From contig DATBJJ010000111.1 of assembly GCA_036556425.1 (NCBI GenBank), forward strand, positions 6,047-70,046: a stretch of DNA of 64,000 nt, read 5' to 3'. This DNA is from DATBJJ01 sp036556425 (GTDB lineage: Bacteria; Acidobacteriota; Vicinamibacteria; Vicinamibacterales; 2-12-FULL-66-21). Made by a program: the position numbers and the translations under genes. The notes beneath the pieces were generated by a model. That model saw only the letters and a program-made list of their open reading frames with translations. It was not told the DNA's origin and ran no database searches. Positions 27,367 to 35,601 of this stretch are shown in pieces; the first letter of the stretch is position 1, and each line of letters opens with the position of its first letter.

Positions 27367-28719
27367 ATGTTTGCTCGTGTCCTCTTCGCCAGCGCGTGTG
27401 CGCTCCTCATCGCCGCTTCGTCACCGATCGCCCGCTCGGAGGTGACGCCGCCGAAACTCAAGACCGAGAGTCACACGCTCGACAACGGTCTGCAGGTCGT
27501 CCTCGCGCAGGACACCTCACGGCCCGTCGTGAACGTGCAGGTGTGGTATCGAGTCGGATCGAAGGACGAGCGCAAGGGACGAACCGGCTTCGCGCATCTG
27601 TTCGAGCACATGATGTTCCGCGGCTCGGCGAACGTCGGTCCGGAAGAGCACATGCGCTACGTTCGCGAAGCGGGCGGCGCCGTCAACGCGTACACCAACT
27701 TCGATCGCACCGTCTATTGGGAGACGGTTCCGTCGAACCACCTCGAGCGCGTGCTCTGGCTCGAAGCCGATCGCATGGCCTCGCTCGTCGTCAACGACGA
27801 GAACTTCAAGAAAGAGCGCGAAGTCGTCAAGGAAGAACGGCGGCTTCGATTCGAGAATCCGCCGTACGGCATGCTCGCCGAATGGGTGCTCGATGCCACG
27901 TTTCAGGTGTATCCCTACAAGTATCTTCCGATCGGATCGATGGACGATCTGAACGCGGCCACGGCGGCCGACGTCAAGGAGTTCTTCGATACGTACTACG
28001 TGCCTGACAACGCGACGCTCGTCATCGTCGGCGATTTCGATCCGAAGCTCGCGCTCGGCTACGCGCGAACACACTTCAGCCGCATACCGCGCAGCAAGGG
28101 CGTCGCGCGCGTGAAAGCCGAAGAGCCCGCGCAAAAAGAAGTGCGCGTCGTGAACAAAGCCGATCCGAAAGCGCCGCTGCCAGCCGTCGCGAGCGCGTTC
28201 AAGCTGCCGCCGCGCGGGCATGCGGATACGTATCCGTTGCAGATGGCGTTCGACATCCTGTCGTCGGGCGAGAGCTCGCGGCTGTATCGCCGGCTGGTCT
28301 ACGAGGAACAGTCGGCCGTCGCCGCGCAAGCGCAGCTTCTACTGCTCGAAGGGCCGTCCGTTGGTTTTCTCTTCGGCGTGGCGAATCAAGGCAAGGACGT
28401 CAAGGACGTCGCGAAGAGCATTCGCGCGGTCGTGGACGGACTGGCCGGCGCGCCGCCGTCGGCGGACGAGCTCGACAAAGTGCGGAACACGATCGTCTCG
28501 CGCCTCGTGGTCGGACGGCAGACGATGCAGGACAAAGCGGACAACCTCGGCGAAGCGGCATCGCTGATGGGCGATCCGGAACGCTACAACACTGAGTTGA
28601 CCAAGTACCAGGCGGTCACCGCCGCCGACGTTCAGCGCGTGGTGAAGGAGTATTTGGCGGAGCCGCGCGAGACGCGGTTGTTCATCCAGCCCCCGGCGGC
28701 GCCGGCGGGGAAGAAGTGA
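27367..28719 (+). CDS. M16-family zinc peptidase, catalytic subunit
   Basis: A 450-residue exported peptidase (signal peptide with VLFASACALLIAASS). The inverted zinc motif HxxEH appears as HLFEHMMF at about 77-81, with the downstream zinc Glu in EREVVKEERR about 75 residues later, as in mitochondrial processing peptidase beta and PqqL-type enzymes. The C-terminal M16 half includes the substrate-chamber RLV/RLY signature (GESSRLYRRLVYEEQSAVAA). The next gene encodes a similar protein lacking the HxxEH site. Active/inactive pairs of M16B peptidases form heterodimers, so these two probably work as one periplasmic peptidase complex. Confidence 0.93.
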   Translation: MFARVLFASACALLIAASSPIARSEVTPPKLKTESHTLDNGLQVVLAQDTSRPVVNVQVWYRVGSKDERKGRTGFAHLFEHMMFRGSANVGPEEHMRYVREAGGAVNAYTNFDRTVYWETVPSNHLERVLWLEADRMASLVVNDENFKKEREVVKEERRLRFENPPYGMLAEWVLDATFQVYPYKYLPIGSMDDLNAATAADVKEFFDTYYVPDNATLVIVGDFDPKLALGYARTHFSRIPRSKGVARVKAEEPAQKEVRVVNKADPKAPLPAVASAFKLPPRGHADTYPLQMAFDILSSGESSRLYRRLVYEEQSAVAAQAQLLLLEGPSVGFLFGVANQGKDVKDVAKSIRAVVDGLAGAPPSADELDKVRNTIVSRLVVGRQTMQDKADNLGEAASLMGDPERYNTELTKYQAVTAADVQRVVKEYLAEPRETRLFIQPPAAPAGKK

Positions 28720-28730
28720 GAGATATGCCC

Positions 28731-30884
28731 ATGCGTGCGAAACACCTGGCTACCTTCCTCGCCGCGGCGGTGATGCTCGTTCCAGCGGCTTCGGGATTCG
28801 CGCAGGCGCAGACACCGGCGAAGAAGCAGCAGCCGCCTGCGGTCGCGCCCGAGCGGCCATTCAAGTTTCCGGCGCACACGACGACGAAGCTGGACAACGG
28901 GCTGACCGTGTTCGTCGTCGAGGATCATCGGCAGCCGGTCGTGTCGGCGACGCTGATGCTGACGGGCGCCGGCGCCGCCGCGCGTTCGGGCAAGCAGGCG
29001 GGGCTCGCGGCAATGACCGCCGCGCTCGTCCGCCAAGGCACGTCGACGCGATCCGCTCAGCAGATCGCCGAAGCGATCGATCGCGTAGGCGGATCGCTCA
29101 GCGCGAGCGCGTCGCAGGATTCGACGCAAGCGTCCGTCACCGTGTTGACCTCGTCGCTCGACACCGGCTTCGATCTGCTCGCCGACGTCGTGCAGCGGCC
29201 GGCCTTCGCGCCCGACGAGATCGAACGTTGGCGCCGTCAAACCTTGTCGAATCTGCAGGTCGCCTATCGCGATCCCGAGTACCTGCGCGACGCCACCGCG
29301 GACCGCGTCGGATACGGCGATCATCCGTACGGCTTTCCAACCGACGGTTTCCCCGAAACGGTCCGTTCGCTTGGACGCGACGACGTCGTGCAGTTCCACA
29401 AAGAACGCTACACGCCCGTCGGGTCGTTCCTGGCAATCGCCGGCGACATCGCGCCGGACGCCGCCGCGGGGCTCGCGCGCAAGTACTTCGGCGCGTGGAA
29501 GGGAGCGGCAGCCCAACCGGCGAGCACTCCAGCGCAGCAGCAGCAACGGCGCATCGTCGTCGTCGACCAGCCGGATGCGGTGCAGACGCAGTTTGGAACG
29601 ATCGGCGTCGGCGTTCCGCGCAATCATCCGGACTTCATCGCGTTGAATGTCGCCAATCAGATTCTCGGCGGCGGCTTCAATTCGCGGCTCAACCTCCGTC
29701 TTCGCGCCAAAGAAGGATTGACGTATGGCGCCAGATCGGCGCTCGAGACCAACAAGGCCGCGGGGCTGTGGAACATGACGAGCTTCACGCGGACCGAGGA
29801 GACCGCGAACGCGTTGAAGGTCACGCTCGATGTCCTCAACGAGTTCCGCAAGAATCCGGTCACGCCGGCCGAGCTCGCCGAAGCGACGTCGTACATCGCC
29901 GGTGTGTTCGGTCTTCAGATAGAAACGGCGGACGCGGTCGCGGGACGCGTGTTGTCCGCTGCGCTGTATGGCCTGCCGGCCGACTATTGGCAGACGTATC
30001 GGGATCGCGTGAGGAAGATCACCGCCGCTGAAGTCTCGGCGGCAGTGCAGAAGCACCTGAATCCCGATCAACTCTCGATCGTCGCGGTTGGCAACGCGAG
30101 CGGTTTCGCGAAGATGCTCGAAGGTCTCGGACGCGTCGCGATCGTTCCGGCGGCGAAGCTGGATCTCACGCAGCCCGACTTCCAGGCAAAGCAGGAGACG
30201 GCGGCGGGACCTGACGCGGCAGCCCGCGGGCTCGCGCTGATCAAAGCGGCCGCCGAAGCGCACGGCGGCGCGGCGAAGCTGGCCGAAATCAAAGACGCAA
30301 CGACGACGTCGAAGATCACCGTCGTGACACCGCAAGGCGAAATCGAAGGCACGGCCAAGGGAGTGATCTTGCACCCCGACAAATCACGCGGCGTGCTGAC
30401 GCTCCCGTTCGGCGAGCTGGTGCAGAACTTCGACGGAAGCAAGGGGACGATCGTGCCGCCCGGCGGCGATGCGATCGAGATTCCGGCGGAGATGACGGTC
30501 GAGCTCCGGCGCGCGGTCCTGCTCAACGCGAACGTCGGCGTGTTTCGCGACGCGCTGAACGGCAGCGCGCAGGTCGCCGCGCTCGAGCCGAAGCAGGTCG
30601 AGGGCGTGGCGCTCGACCGCGTGTCGTGGAAGAAGGGCGAGATCGACATGGTCCTCGGCCTCGACCCGAAAACACACTACGTCGTCAACGTGACCTATCA
30701 CGGGATGTCGCAGCAGGGCCCTGCGGACTTCGAGACGCGCGTCTCGGACTTCAAGCCGGCCGGCAACGGCGTCGTGGTCCCGATGCGCATCATCACGTTC
30801 CAGAACGGACAGAAGGCGGTCGAAGCCGTCATCTCGGAGTGGCGCTTCAACACGGGAGTGACGCCGGATACGTTCAAGAAGTAG
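28731..30884 (+). CDS. M16-like non-catalytic subunit with C-terminal lipoprotein-carrier-like domain
   Basis: A 717-residue exported protein (signal peptide AKHLATFLAAAVMLVPAASG). Residues about 45-490 are an M16 peptidase pair of halves, but the place of HxxEH reads GLAAMTAALVRQGT, so the zinc site is lost. The C-terminal half keeps LRLRAKEGLTYGARSALE. Beyond about residue 500 is an extra 215-residue domain (AAAEAHGGAAKLAEIKDATT and QGEIEGTAKGVILHPDKSRG) resembling LolA/outer-membrane lipoprotein-sorting beta sheets. The extension might bind lipid or a hydrophobic product; this is inference. Start uncertain: GTG 28716 overlaps the upstream stop, ATG 28725 and ATG 28731 follow; 28731 has the best ribosome-site spacing. 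Confidence 0.88.
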   Translation: MRAKHLATFLAAAVMLVPAASGFAQAQTPAKKQQPPAVAPERPFKFPAHTTTKLDNGLTVFVVEDHRQPVVSATLMLTGAGAAARSGKQAGLAAMTAALVRQGTSTRSAQQIAEAIDRVGGSLSASASQDSTQASVTVLTSSLDTGFDLLADVVQRPAFAPDEIERWRRQTLSNLQVAYRDPEYLRDATADRVGYGDHPYGFPTDGFPETVRSLGRDDVVQFHKERYTPVGSFLAIAGDIAPDAAAGLARKYFGAWKGAAAQPASTPAQQQQRRIVVVDQPDAVQTQFGTIGVGVPRNHPDFIALNVANQILGGGFNSRLNLRLRAKEGLTYGARSALETNKAAGLWNMTSFTRTEETANALKVTLDVLNEFRKNPVTPAELAEATSYIAGVFGLQIETADAVAGRVLSAALYGLPADYWQTYRDRVRKITAAEVSAAVQKHLNPDQLSIVAVGNASGFAKMLEGLGRVAIVPAAKLDLTQPDFQAKQETAAGPDAAARGLALIKAAAEAHGGAAKLAEIKDATTTSKITVVTPQGEIEGTAKGVILHPDKSRGVLTLPFGELVQNFDGSKGTIVPPGGDAIEIPAEMTVELRRAVLLNANVGVFRDALNGSAQVAALEPKQVEGVALDRVSWKKGEIDMVLGLDPKTHYVVNVTYHGMSQQGPADFETRVSDFKPAGNGVVVPMRIITFQNGQKAVEAVISEWRFNTGVTPDTFKK

Positions 30885-30893
30885 CGCGCGCGA

Positions 30894-32792
30894 TCAGCGC
30901 GTCGCGCGCGTGAACCCGCAGCGATCGAGCAGTGCGGGAAACCGAGGATCGGCTCGCAGCGTATCCCACTTGGCATCGACGGTGAGGAAGATCAAGTGGA
31001 CGTCGCGGACCTTTTCGGCACGCTCGAGCCATTCGAACGCGGCATCGGTTTCTCCGAGAGCCGCGTGCACGAGCGCGATCGCAACGGGCGGCACGTACCG
31101 CGTGCGAGAGACACCCTCGAGCGCCGCCAGCACGTCACGCGCTTCCGCCGTCCGTCCCGATCGCGCCAGCAGGTATCCCTTGAACGAGATCGCCTTGCTG
31201 TTCTGGTTGGAGAACCGCGCCGCGGTCGTGAGCTCTTCGAGCGCGAGATCCGTCTGCCCCAAATGAAGGAGCGCCTGTCCCTTCATGATGTGCCCGATCC
31301 AGAACTCGGAATCGAGCGCGACGCTCTGGTGCGCATGCTCGAGCGCGGCGGTGTAGTCGCGCGCCTGCGCGGCCATCTGCGACGACATCGCGTGCATCAT
31401 CGGCTCGAGCGGCTCGAGCTCGCGCGCACGGCGCGCCGTTGCGCGTGCCTCGTCGTGCCTTCCGGTCTGCGAGAGCAGATGCGCCAGCGAAATGTGGGAC
31501 CACGCGTGATCCGGCGACAGGGCAATCGCCTTTCGGAAACCGGCTTCCGCCGCAGGCCAGTTCCACTCGAACTGCCACTGGACGAAGGCCGACGCGTACT
31601 GCGCTTCCACGAGATCGGGATCCGCGCGGAGGGCGCGGGCGGCGGTGTCACGGGCGCGCGGCGTGACCTCGAGCGGCGGTGCGTCGCCGTTGACCGGACT
31701 CGCGGCGTGCGCCGCCGCTAGACCCGCCCACGCCAGCGCGTAGTCTGGATCCACGCCGGTCGCGCGCTCGTAGTAGTCGATCGCGCGTTTCGTCGTGGCG
31801 GGCGTCCGCTGATTCGCGAAGTTCCGGCCGCGAAGGTACAGGTCGTATGCGTCGGCGCTTCGCGTCTGGCGGCGGGCCACCGCGTCGAGCCGGTCCACCG
31901 ACAAACGAAGCCGAATCTGCTTCGCAATGGCGGCGCTCAGCTCGCGTTGAAGACCGAGCGCGCTGGCCGGCTCGTAGTCGTACGTCTGCGTCCATACGTA
32001 TTCCTGATCGCGTACGCGAATGAGCTTCGCCGTCACGCGGAGACGGCCCTGCTCCGATTGAAGCGAGCTTTCGAGCAGATAATCGACCGAAAGCTCCCGC
32101 CCGATCTCCGCGGCCGTCTTCGTCGTGCGCTTGTATCGCAGCGTTCGGCCCTTGACGCTCAGGCGATCGGGATCGATCTGCGCGAGTGACGCGCTGGTCT
32201 CCTCCGTCAATCCATCGGCGAGGTATTGCCGTTCGGGGTCGCTGCCCAGATTCTCGAACGGCAGCACTGCCAGCGTGATTCGCGCATCCGCGGAATCACC
32301 GCGGCGCGTCCAGCTCAGCAGGCCAACCGCCAGAGCCATCACGACGGCTGCGGCGACGGCGGCCGGCCACGCAATCGAACGCCGTCGCGCAGATGTCACT
32401 GGCGCCGGCAGCGCCACGGGCACCGATGGGGACGCGGCGACAACGTCGGGCGGCCGCCCGACCTCGACTGGCGCGATGAATCGATATCCCCTCCCGGGAA
32501 CGGTCTCGATGAAGGCCGGCGTGTCGACCGAGTCCCGCAGCGCGCGACGCAGCTTGCGGATCGCGGTATGGACGCCGGTGTCGACATCCACGAACACGTC
32601 TTTTCCCCAGAGCCGGTCGACGATGTCGCTTCGCGCGACGAGCTCGTTGCGGCGTTCGACCAGGAGAATCAGCAGATCGAGCGGGTGCCGCTCGAGGCGG
32701 ACGGGCCGTCCGTCCCGGCGCAGCTCGTACGCGGCGACGTCGAGCTCGAACTCACGAAACCGGAACGTCTGGCGGGAACCGCTGCTCACCAT
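30894..32792 (-). CDS. CadC-like membrane-bound winged-helix regulator with TPR sensor
   Basis: A roughly 632-residue one-component regulator. Residues about 5-105 are an OmpR/PhoB-type winged helix (FREFELDVAAYELRRDG, DLLILLVERRNELVARSDI, IRKLRRALRD, FIETVPGRGYRFIAPVEV). A single membrane helix (SIAWPAAVAAAVVMALAVGL) lies near residue 150. The outer part has a TolB/FlgO-like domain (LAVLPFENLGSDPERQYLAD, SVKGRTLRYK) and TPR repeats to the end. Proteins of this plan sense periplasmic conditions and act directly on promoters. Convergent with the M16 pair, 9 nt apart. The start is taken as ATG 32792; a TTG at 32810 is also open. Confidence 0.88.
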   Translation of the reverse strand: MVSSGSRQTFRFREFELDVAAYELRRDGRPVRLERHPLDLLILLVERRNELVARSDIVDRLWGKDVFVDVDTGVHTAIRKLRRALRDSVDTPAFIETVPGRGYRFIAPVEVGRPPDVVAASPSVPVALPAPVTSARRRSIAWPAAVAAAVVMALAVGLLSWTRRGDSADARITLAVLPFENLGSDPERQYLADGLTEETSASLAQIDPDRLSVKGRTLRYKRTTKTAAEIGRELSVDYLLESSLQSEQGRLRVTAKLIRVRDQEYVWTQTYDYEPASALGLQRELSAAIAKQIRLRLSVDRLDAVARRQTRSADAYDLYLRGRNFANQRTPATTKRAIDYYERATGVDPDYALAWAGLAAAHAASPVNGDAPPLEVTPRARDTAARALRADPDLVEAQYASAFVQWQFEWNWPAAEAGFRKAIALSPDHAWSHISLAHLLSQTGRHDEARATARRARELEPLEPMMHAMSSQMAAQARDYTAALEHAHQSVALDSEFWIGHIMKGQALLHLGQTDLALEELTTAARFSNQNSKAISFKGYLLARSGRTAEARDVLAALEGVSRTRYVPPVAIALVHAALGETDAAFEWLERAEKVRDVHLIFLTVDAKWDTLRADPRFPALLDRCGFTRATR

Positions 32793-32977
32793 CGGACGAC
32801 GGATCTCCAAAATACCTTAACGTCAGGCTCGTCTGCCAGTTACAGATTCAGACGAAAGACAGGGCTTCTTCAGGCTGGCGCCATGGCGGGACCCCGCGCG
32901 CGGCGGCGACGATGGCGGTGCCGGCGCTGACCACCGCACTCATGCGTCGGGTCGCGTCGCCGGCAGGAGTCACAATC
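32793..32977. other. intergenic region
   Basis: This 185-bp gap lies between the divergent CadC-like regulator and the small secreted protein. No repeat, RNA or clear promoter consensus is apparent apart from CAGGAG before the ATG at 32978. Confidence 0.4.
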
Positions 32978-33532
32978 ATGTTCTCGAAAAAGACAGGCCT
33001 CTCTCGCAGCCTTCGCGCGCGGACCTCGCTGGGTCTTGCCGCCGCGCTTCTCATGACGAGCGCGGGGACGGCGACCGCCGAGTCGTCCAGAGGTCTGGTG
33101 GGGGCCTGGTCCGTGCAAGTGACGCTGCGCGACTGCACCAGCGGCGCGCCAATCGGAAGCCCGTTCAACGCGCTCGTCTCGTTTCACGAAGGGGGAACGA
33201 TCAGCGAGAGCGCCGGCAGCTCCGGGTTCGCGATCGGTCAGCGCGGTCCGGGGCATGGGACGTGGAGCCGGAAAGACAGGACTACGTTTCGACAGAAAAT
33301 GATCGCGCTGATCCTGTTCGACACGGCGCCCAACCTGCCCGGCACGCCCGGCTTCGATCCCACCAAGCCCGTCACGCCAGGCTTCTTCGCCGGCTGGCAG
33401 ACGGTCACGCACACGGTCGATCTCGTCGACGCGGACAATCTCTCGTCGTCGGGAACGAACGCGTTCTACAAGACGACCGGGGAGCTGTACAGAACCGGTT
33501 GCTCGACGGCAATCGGTCAGCGCTTCAAGTAG
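32978..33532 (+). CDS. small secreted protein of unknown function
   Basis: A 184-residue exported protein with signal peptide (SLGLAAALLMTSAGTATA, cleavage near residue 35). The mature part is a predicted beta-rich single domain with GAWSVQVTLRDC, NALVSFHEGGTISES and TGELYRTGCSTAIGQRF; two Cys could form a disulfide. It resembles lipocalin-like secreted acidobacterial proteins annotated as hypothetical. The start is ATG 32978, with CAGGAG upstream; the frame is open further upstream. A strong hairpin directly after the stop suggests a single-gene transcript. It is divergent from the CadC-like regulator and could be its target (inference). Confidence 0.75.
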   Translation: MFSKKTGLSRSLRARTSLGLAAALLMTSAGTATAESSRGLVGAWSVQVTLRDCTSGAPIGSPFNALVSFHEGGTISESAGSSGFAIGQRGPGHGTWSRKDRTTFRQKMIALILFDTAPNLPGTPGFDPTKPVTPGFFAGWQTVTHTVDLVDADNLSSSGTNAFYKTTGELYRTGCSTAIGQRFK

Positions 33533-33539
33533 GAACAAG

Positions 33540-33577
33540 AAGGCTGGCGCTTCGTGGAGAAGCGCCAGCCTTGTCTT
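33540..33577 (+). terminator. rho-independent-type terminator
   Basis: A perfect 14-bp stem: AAGGCTGGCGCTTC at 33540-33553, loop GTGGA, and GAAGCGCCAGCCTT at 33559-33572, followed by GTCTTTCC. It is 8 nt after the stop of the secreted protein and also lies beyond the 3' end of the minus-strand small gene at 33606, so it can act in both directions. The T-tract is short. Confidence 0.8.
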
Positions 33578-33605
33578 TCCGTGGGACGGCGGCCGAGCGC
33601 GGCGA

Positions 33606-33806
33606 TCAGTGGACGACCTGATCGTCCTCGTCTTCCCATTCGAGGTGTGGAATCTCGAGCGCCTTGACGGCCTGAAGCGCCAGATCGAGCGCGCCGTCGA
33701 CGCTGCGGCAGTGGCCAGTTTTGAGGTCCTGACGGACCTGCCGCAGCGCGCGCAGCACTCGCGCGCGATCGAATCGCTGGCCTTCGCAGTGTTCGCAATA
33801 GCTCAT
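33606..33806 (-). CDS. 66-residue Cys-pair protein of unknown function
   Basis: A small minus-strand gene beginning MSYCEHCEGQRFDRARVL, with one CxxC pair near the N-terminus, a helical middle (VLRALRQVRQDLKTGHC) and an acidic end (EWEDEDDQVVH). The single CxxC plus C and H further along could bind zinc. The start is ATG 33806 with GGTGG upstream; GTG 33815 is also open. A similar-length frame exists on the opposite strand but has less protein-like composition. Convergent with the secreted protein and sharing its bidirectional terminator, it follows the M14 gene on the same strand. Confidence 0.6.
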   Translation of the reverse strand: MSYCEHCEGQRFDRARVLRALRQVRQDLKTGHCRSVDGALDLALQAVKALEIPHLEWEDEDDQVVH

Positions 33807-33834
33807 GTCATCCACCCACGGACGATCTTATCCG

Positions 33835-35370
33835 CTACTGCGCGATATCGGTGATATCGACGAGGCGGAGATTGCGCGGCGCCTCCGGCGGAATGCCCGG
33901 GAGCTGCACGTCCATGACAATCGACGAGGTCGACGTGACGGACACCTGTCGGGTAACGGGCTGGTAGCCCGGGGCCGAGAAGCGGACGTCGTAGGTCCCC
34001 GGCGGAAGGAACATGTGATACGACCCGAATGGACCGCCGCTCGAATTGCGCTCGCCGTTCGTGAACGCGACGTTCAGCAGCTCGATCTGCGCCGAGAGCG
34101 GAACGCCCGATACCGCGTCGGTCACGTGTCCGGACACCGAGATCGGCCGCTCGATCACGGTCAGCACGCCGGGCCAGACGAGCGCCGCCTCGCTGACGGC
34201 GCTCGCGTAGGTTGGTTGAAACTCCGTGTGCGTCTCGATCAGGAACGCGTAGGCGCCGAGGTTCGCGAACTGCCACTGCGGGTGCTCGCCTTCCGCGCTG
34301 GGCAGACGCGTCGCGCCGCCATATCCGGATGCGCGCGAAAGCGCCGCGGCTTCCTGCTGCATCCACGCCGTGAATGGATGGCTCAAACACAGATATCCAT
34401 ACAGGACTTCTCGACCGTACGAGTGATAGTCGATCACTTTTGCGAACCGCTCCGCGCGCGACCACGCCGTCATCGTCTGCGTCTCGGGCTCGGATCCGGC
34501 CGACGGTCCTTTGTAGGTCTCCGTCGCCGCATTCGTGCTGCCGGCGCATGACGCCGTCCAGCCTTGTGGATAGTTGCGATTCTGATCGACGCCGATGCCG
34601 GTCCCGAACACGCGGCGGTTCTTCCTCCACATGTTGTCGGTCGCGAAGACGTGGTTGTATCCGTCGGGATTCCACACCGGGGCGATCCAGATCTCGTGGC
34701 CGTTCACGGCGGCGGCGATCCGCGGATCGGCCGCGTAGCCCGCGGTCAACCGCTCGGCGGCGTTGAGCGTGATGAGCGGCGTCGTGATTTCACGCGCGTG
34801 ATGCGCGCTCACGACGAGCACCGCGGGCTCGTCTTCATCGTCCGCGACGTTGTCGGAAATCTTGAGCGCGAAGAGATGTCGGCCTTCGAACGTCACCGGC
34901 GTGCTGTACGTGGCCGTGATGTCGACCACGCGCGCGATCGCCGGGTACGCGGACGCGATCTGCTGCATCCGCGCGAGCAGTTCGTCGAGATCGAGATACG
35001 TGGAGGACGCGCCGACGCCGGCTTCGATCGACACTTCGCCGGCGGTGCGAGTCGTTCGTGTCCGATCCGACCGCCGAACGAGCTCTCTCGCCGGACGCGT
35101 GCGGCCCGTGATCGTCACGCGATAACCGCGCGCAACGAGCGCCTGCCACTCCGCGCGCGTGACGACGAGTTCGATCGTCGGCGGTTTCGCCTTGGCGTTC
35201 ACGCGCAGGATGTCGTAGCCGGAGGTTTCGAGCTCGGTGCGGATCGGCTCGATGCTGGAGACCGCGAGGCGAACGAGAAGGCGAGGCTCTTCGGACGTCG
35301 ACGTGCGCCCCGGCACGACGAGGACCATCATCGCCAGGCAGAGGAGGATCGCGAATGCGCGAATCTTCAT
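33835..35370 (-). CDS. secreted M14 zinc carboxypeptidase with C-terminal regulatory-like domain
   Basis: A 511-residue exported enzyme (signal peptide AFAILLCLAMMVLVVPG). The M14 catalytic domain has the zinc motif HHAREITTP (HxxE), PVWNPDGYNHVF, WRKNRR, VDQNRNYPQGW, the third zinc His in VIDYHSYGREVLYGY, and the catalytic Glu in FLIETHTEFQP. After it, about residues 415-500, is a CarboxypepD_reg-like beta sandwich (SGHVTDAVSGVPLSAQIELL, LPPGTYDVRFSAPGYQPVTR). A propeptide-like N-terminal region (LLVRLAVSSIEPIRTELETS) precedes the enzyme. The start is ATG 35370, where a signal peptide begins. The likely role is extracellular peptide degradation. Confidence 0.92.
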   Translation of the reverse strand: MKIRAFAILLCLAMMVLVVPGRTSTSEEPRLLVRLAVSSIEPIRTELETSGYDILRVNAKAKPPTIELVVTRAEWQALVARGYRVTITGRTRPARELVRRSDRTRTTRTAGEVSIEAGVGASSTYLDLDELLARMQQIASAYPAIARVVDITATYSTPVTFEGRHLFALKISDNVADDEDEPAVLVVSAHHAREITTPLITLNAAERLTAGYAADPRIAAAVNGHEIWIAPVWNPDGYNHVFATDNMWRKNRRVFGTGIGVDQNRNYPQGWTASCAGSTNAATETYKGPSAGSEPETQTMTAWSRAERFAKVIDYHSYGREVLYGYLCLSHPFTAWMQQEAAALSRASGYGGATRLPSAEGEHPQWQFANLGAYAFLIETHTEFQPTYASAVSEAALVWPGVLTVIERPISVSGHVTDAVSGVPLSAQIELLNVAFTNGERNSSGGPFGSYHMFLPPGTYDVRFSAPGYQPVTRQVSVTSTSSIVMDVQLPGIPPEAPRNLRLVDITDIAQ

Positions 35371-35601
35371 GACAGGCTGCCTACCCGTGAGGCACACCCC
35401 ACCTGGACTCGGTCGCCGATCGGGAATCACAACCGATGCCACATGGAAAACGGCGGTTTGCCCGTGTGTTTTCGGCGGGAGGCCGCCGGCGAGACGCCCC
35501 GACGCGTCTCAGACTTGTGATCGACGGGGCAAAACCGGTGCGGGCGTTGCCGGTCCGCGCCGACCCTACGACCGGCGATTTCACGAGGCCAAGCTCGAGG
35601 A
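35371..35601. other. intergenic region
   Basis: A 231-bp gap between the M14 gene and the 3' end of the FAD oxidoreductase gene, both on the minus strand. Minus-strand frames run through it upstream of the M14 start but lack ribosome sites and protein-like composition. I see no RNA or repeat. Confidence 0.4.

Noticed and set aside
33609..33854. Plus-strand 81-residue frame opposite the small Cys-pair gene
   Set aside because: The minus-strand frame has a ribosome site, a CxxC motif and an acidic soluble composition; the plus-strand one has no ribosome site and would run across the M14 gene's 3' end.
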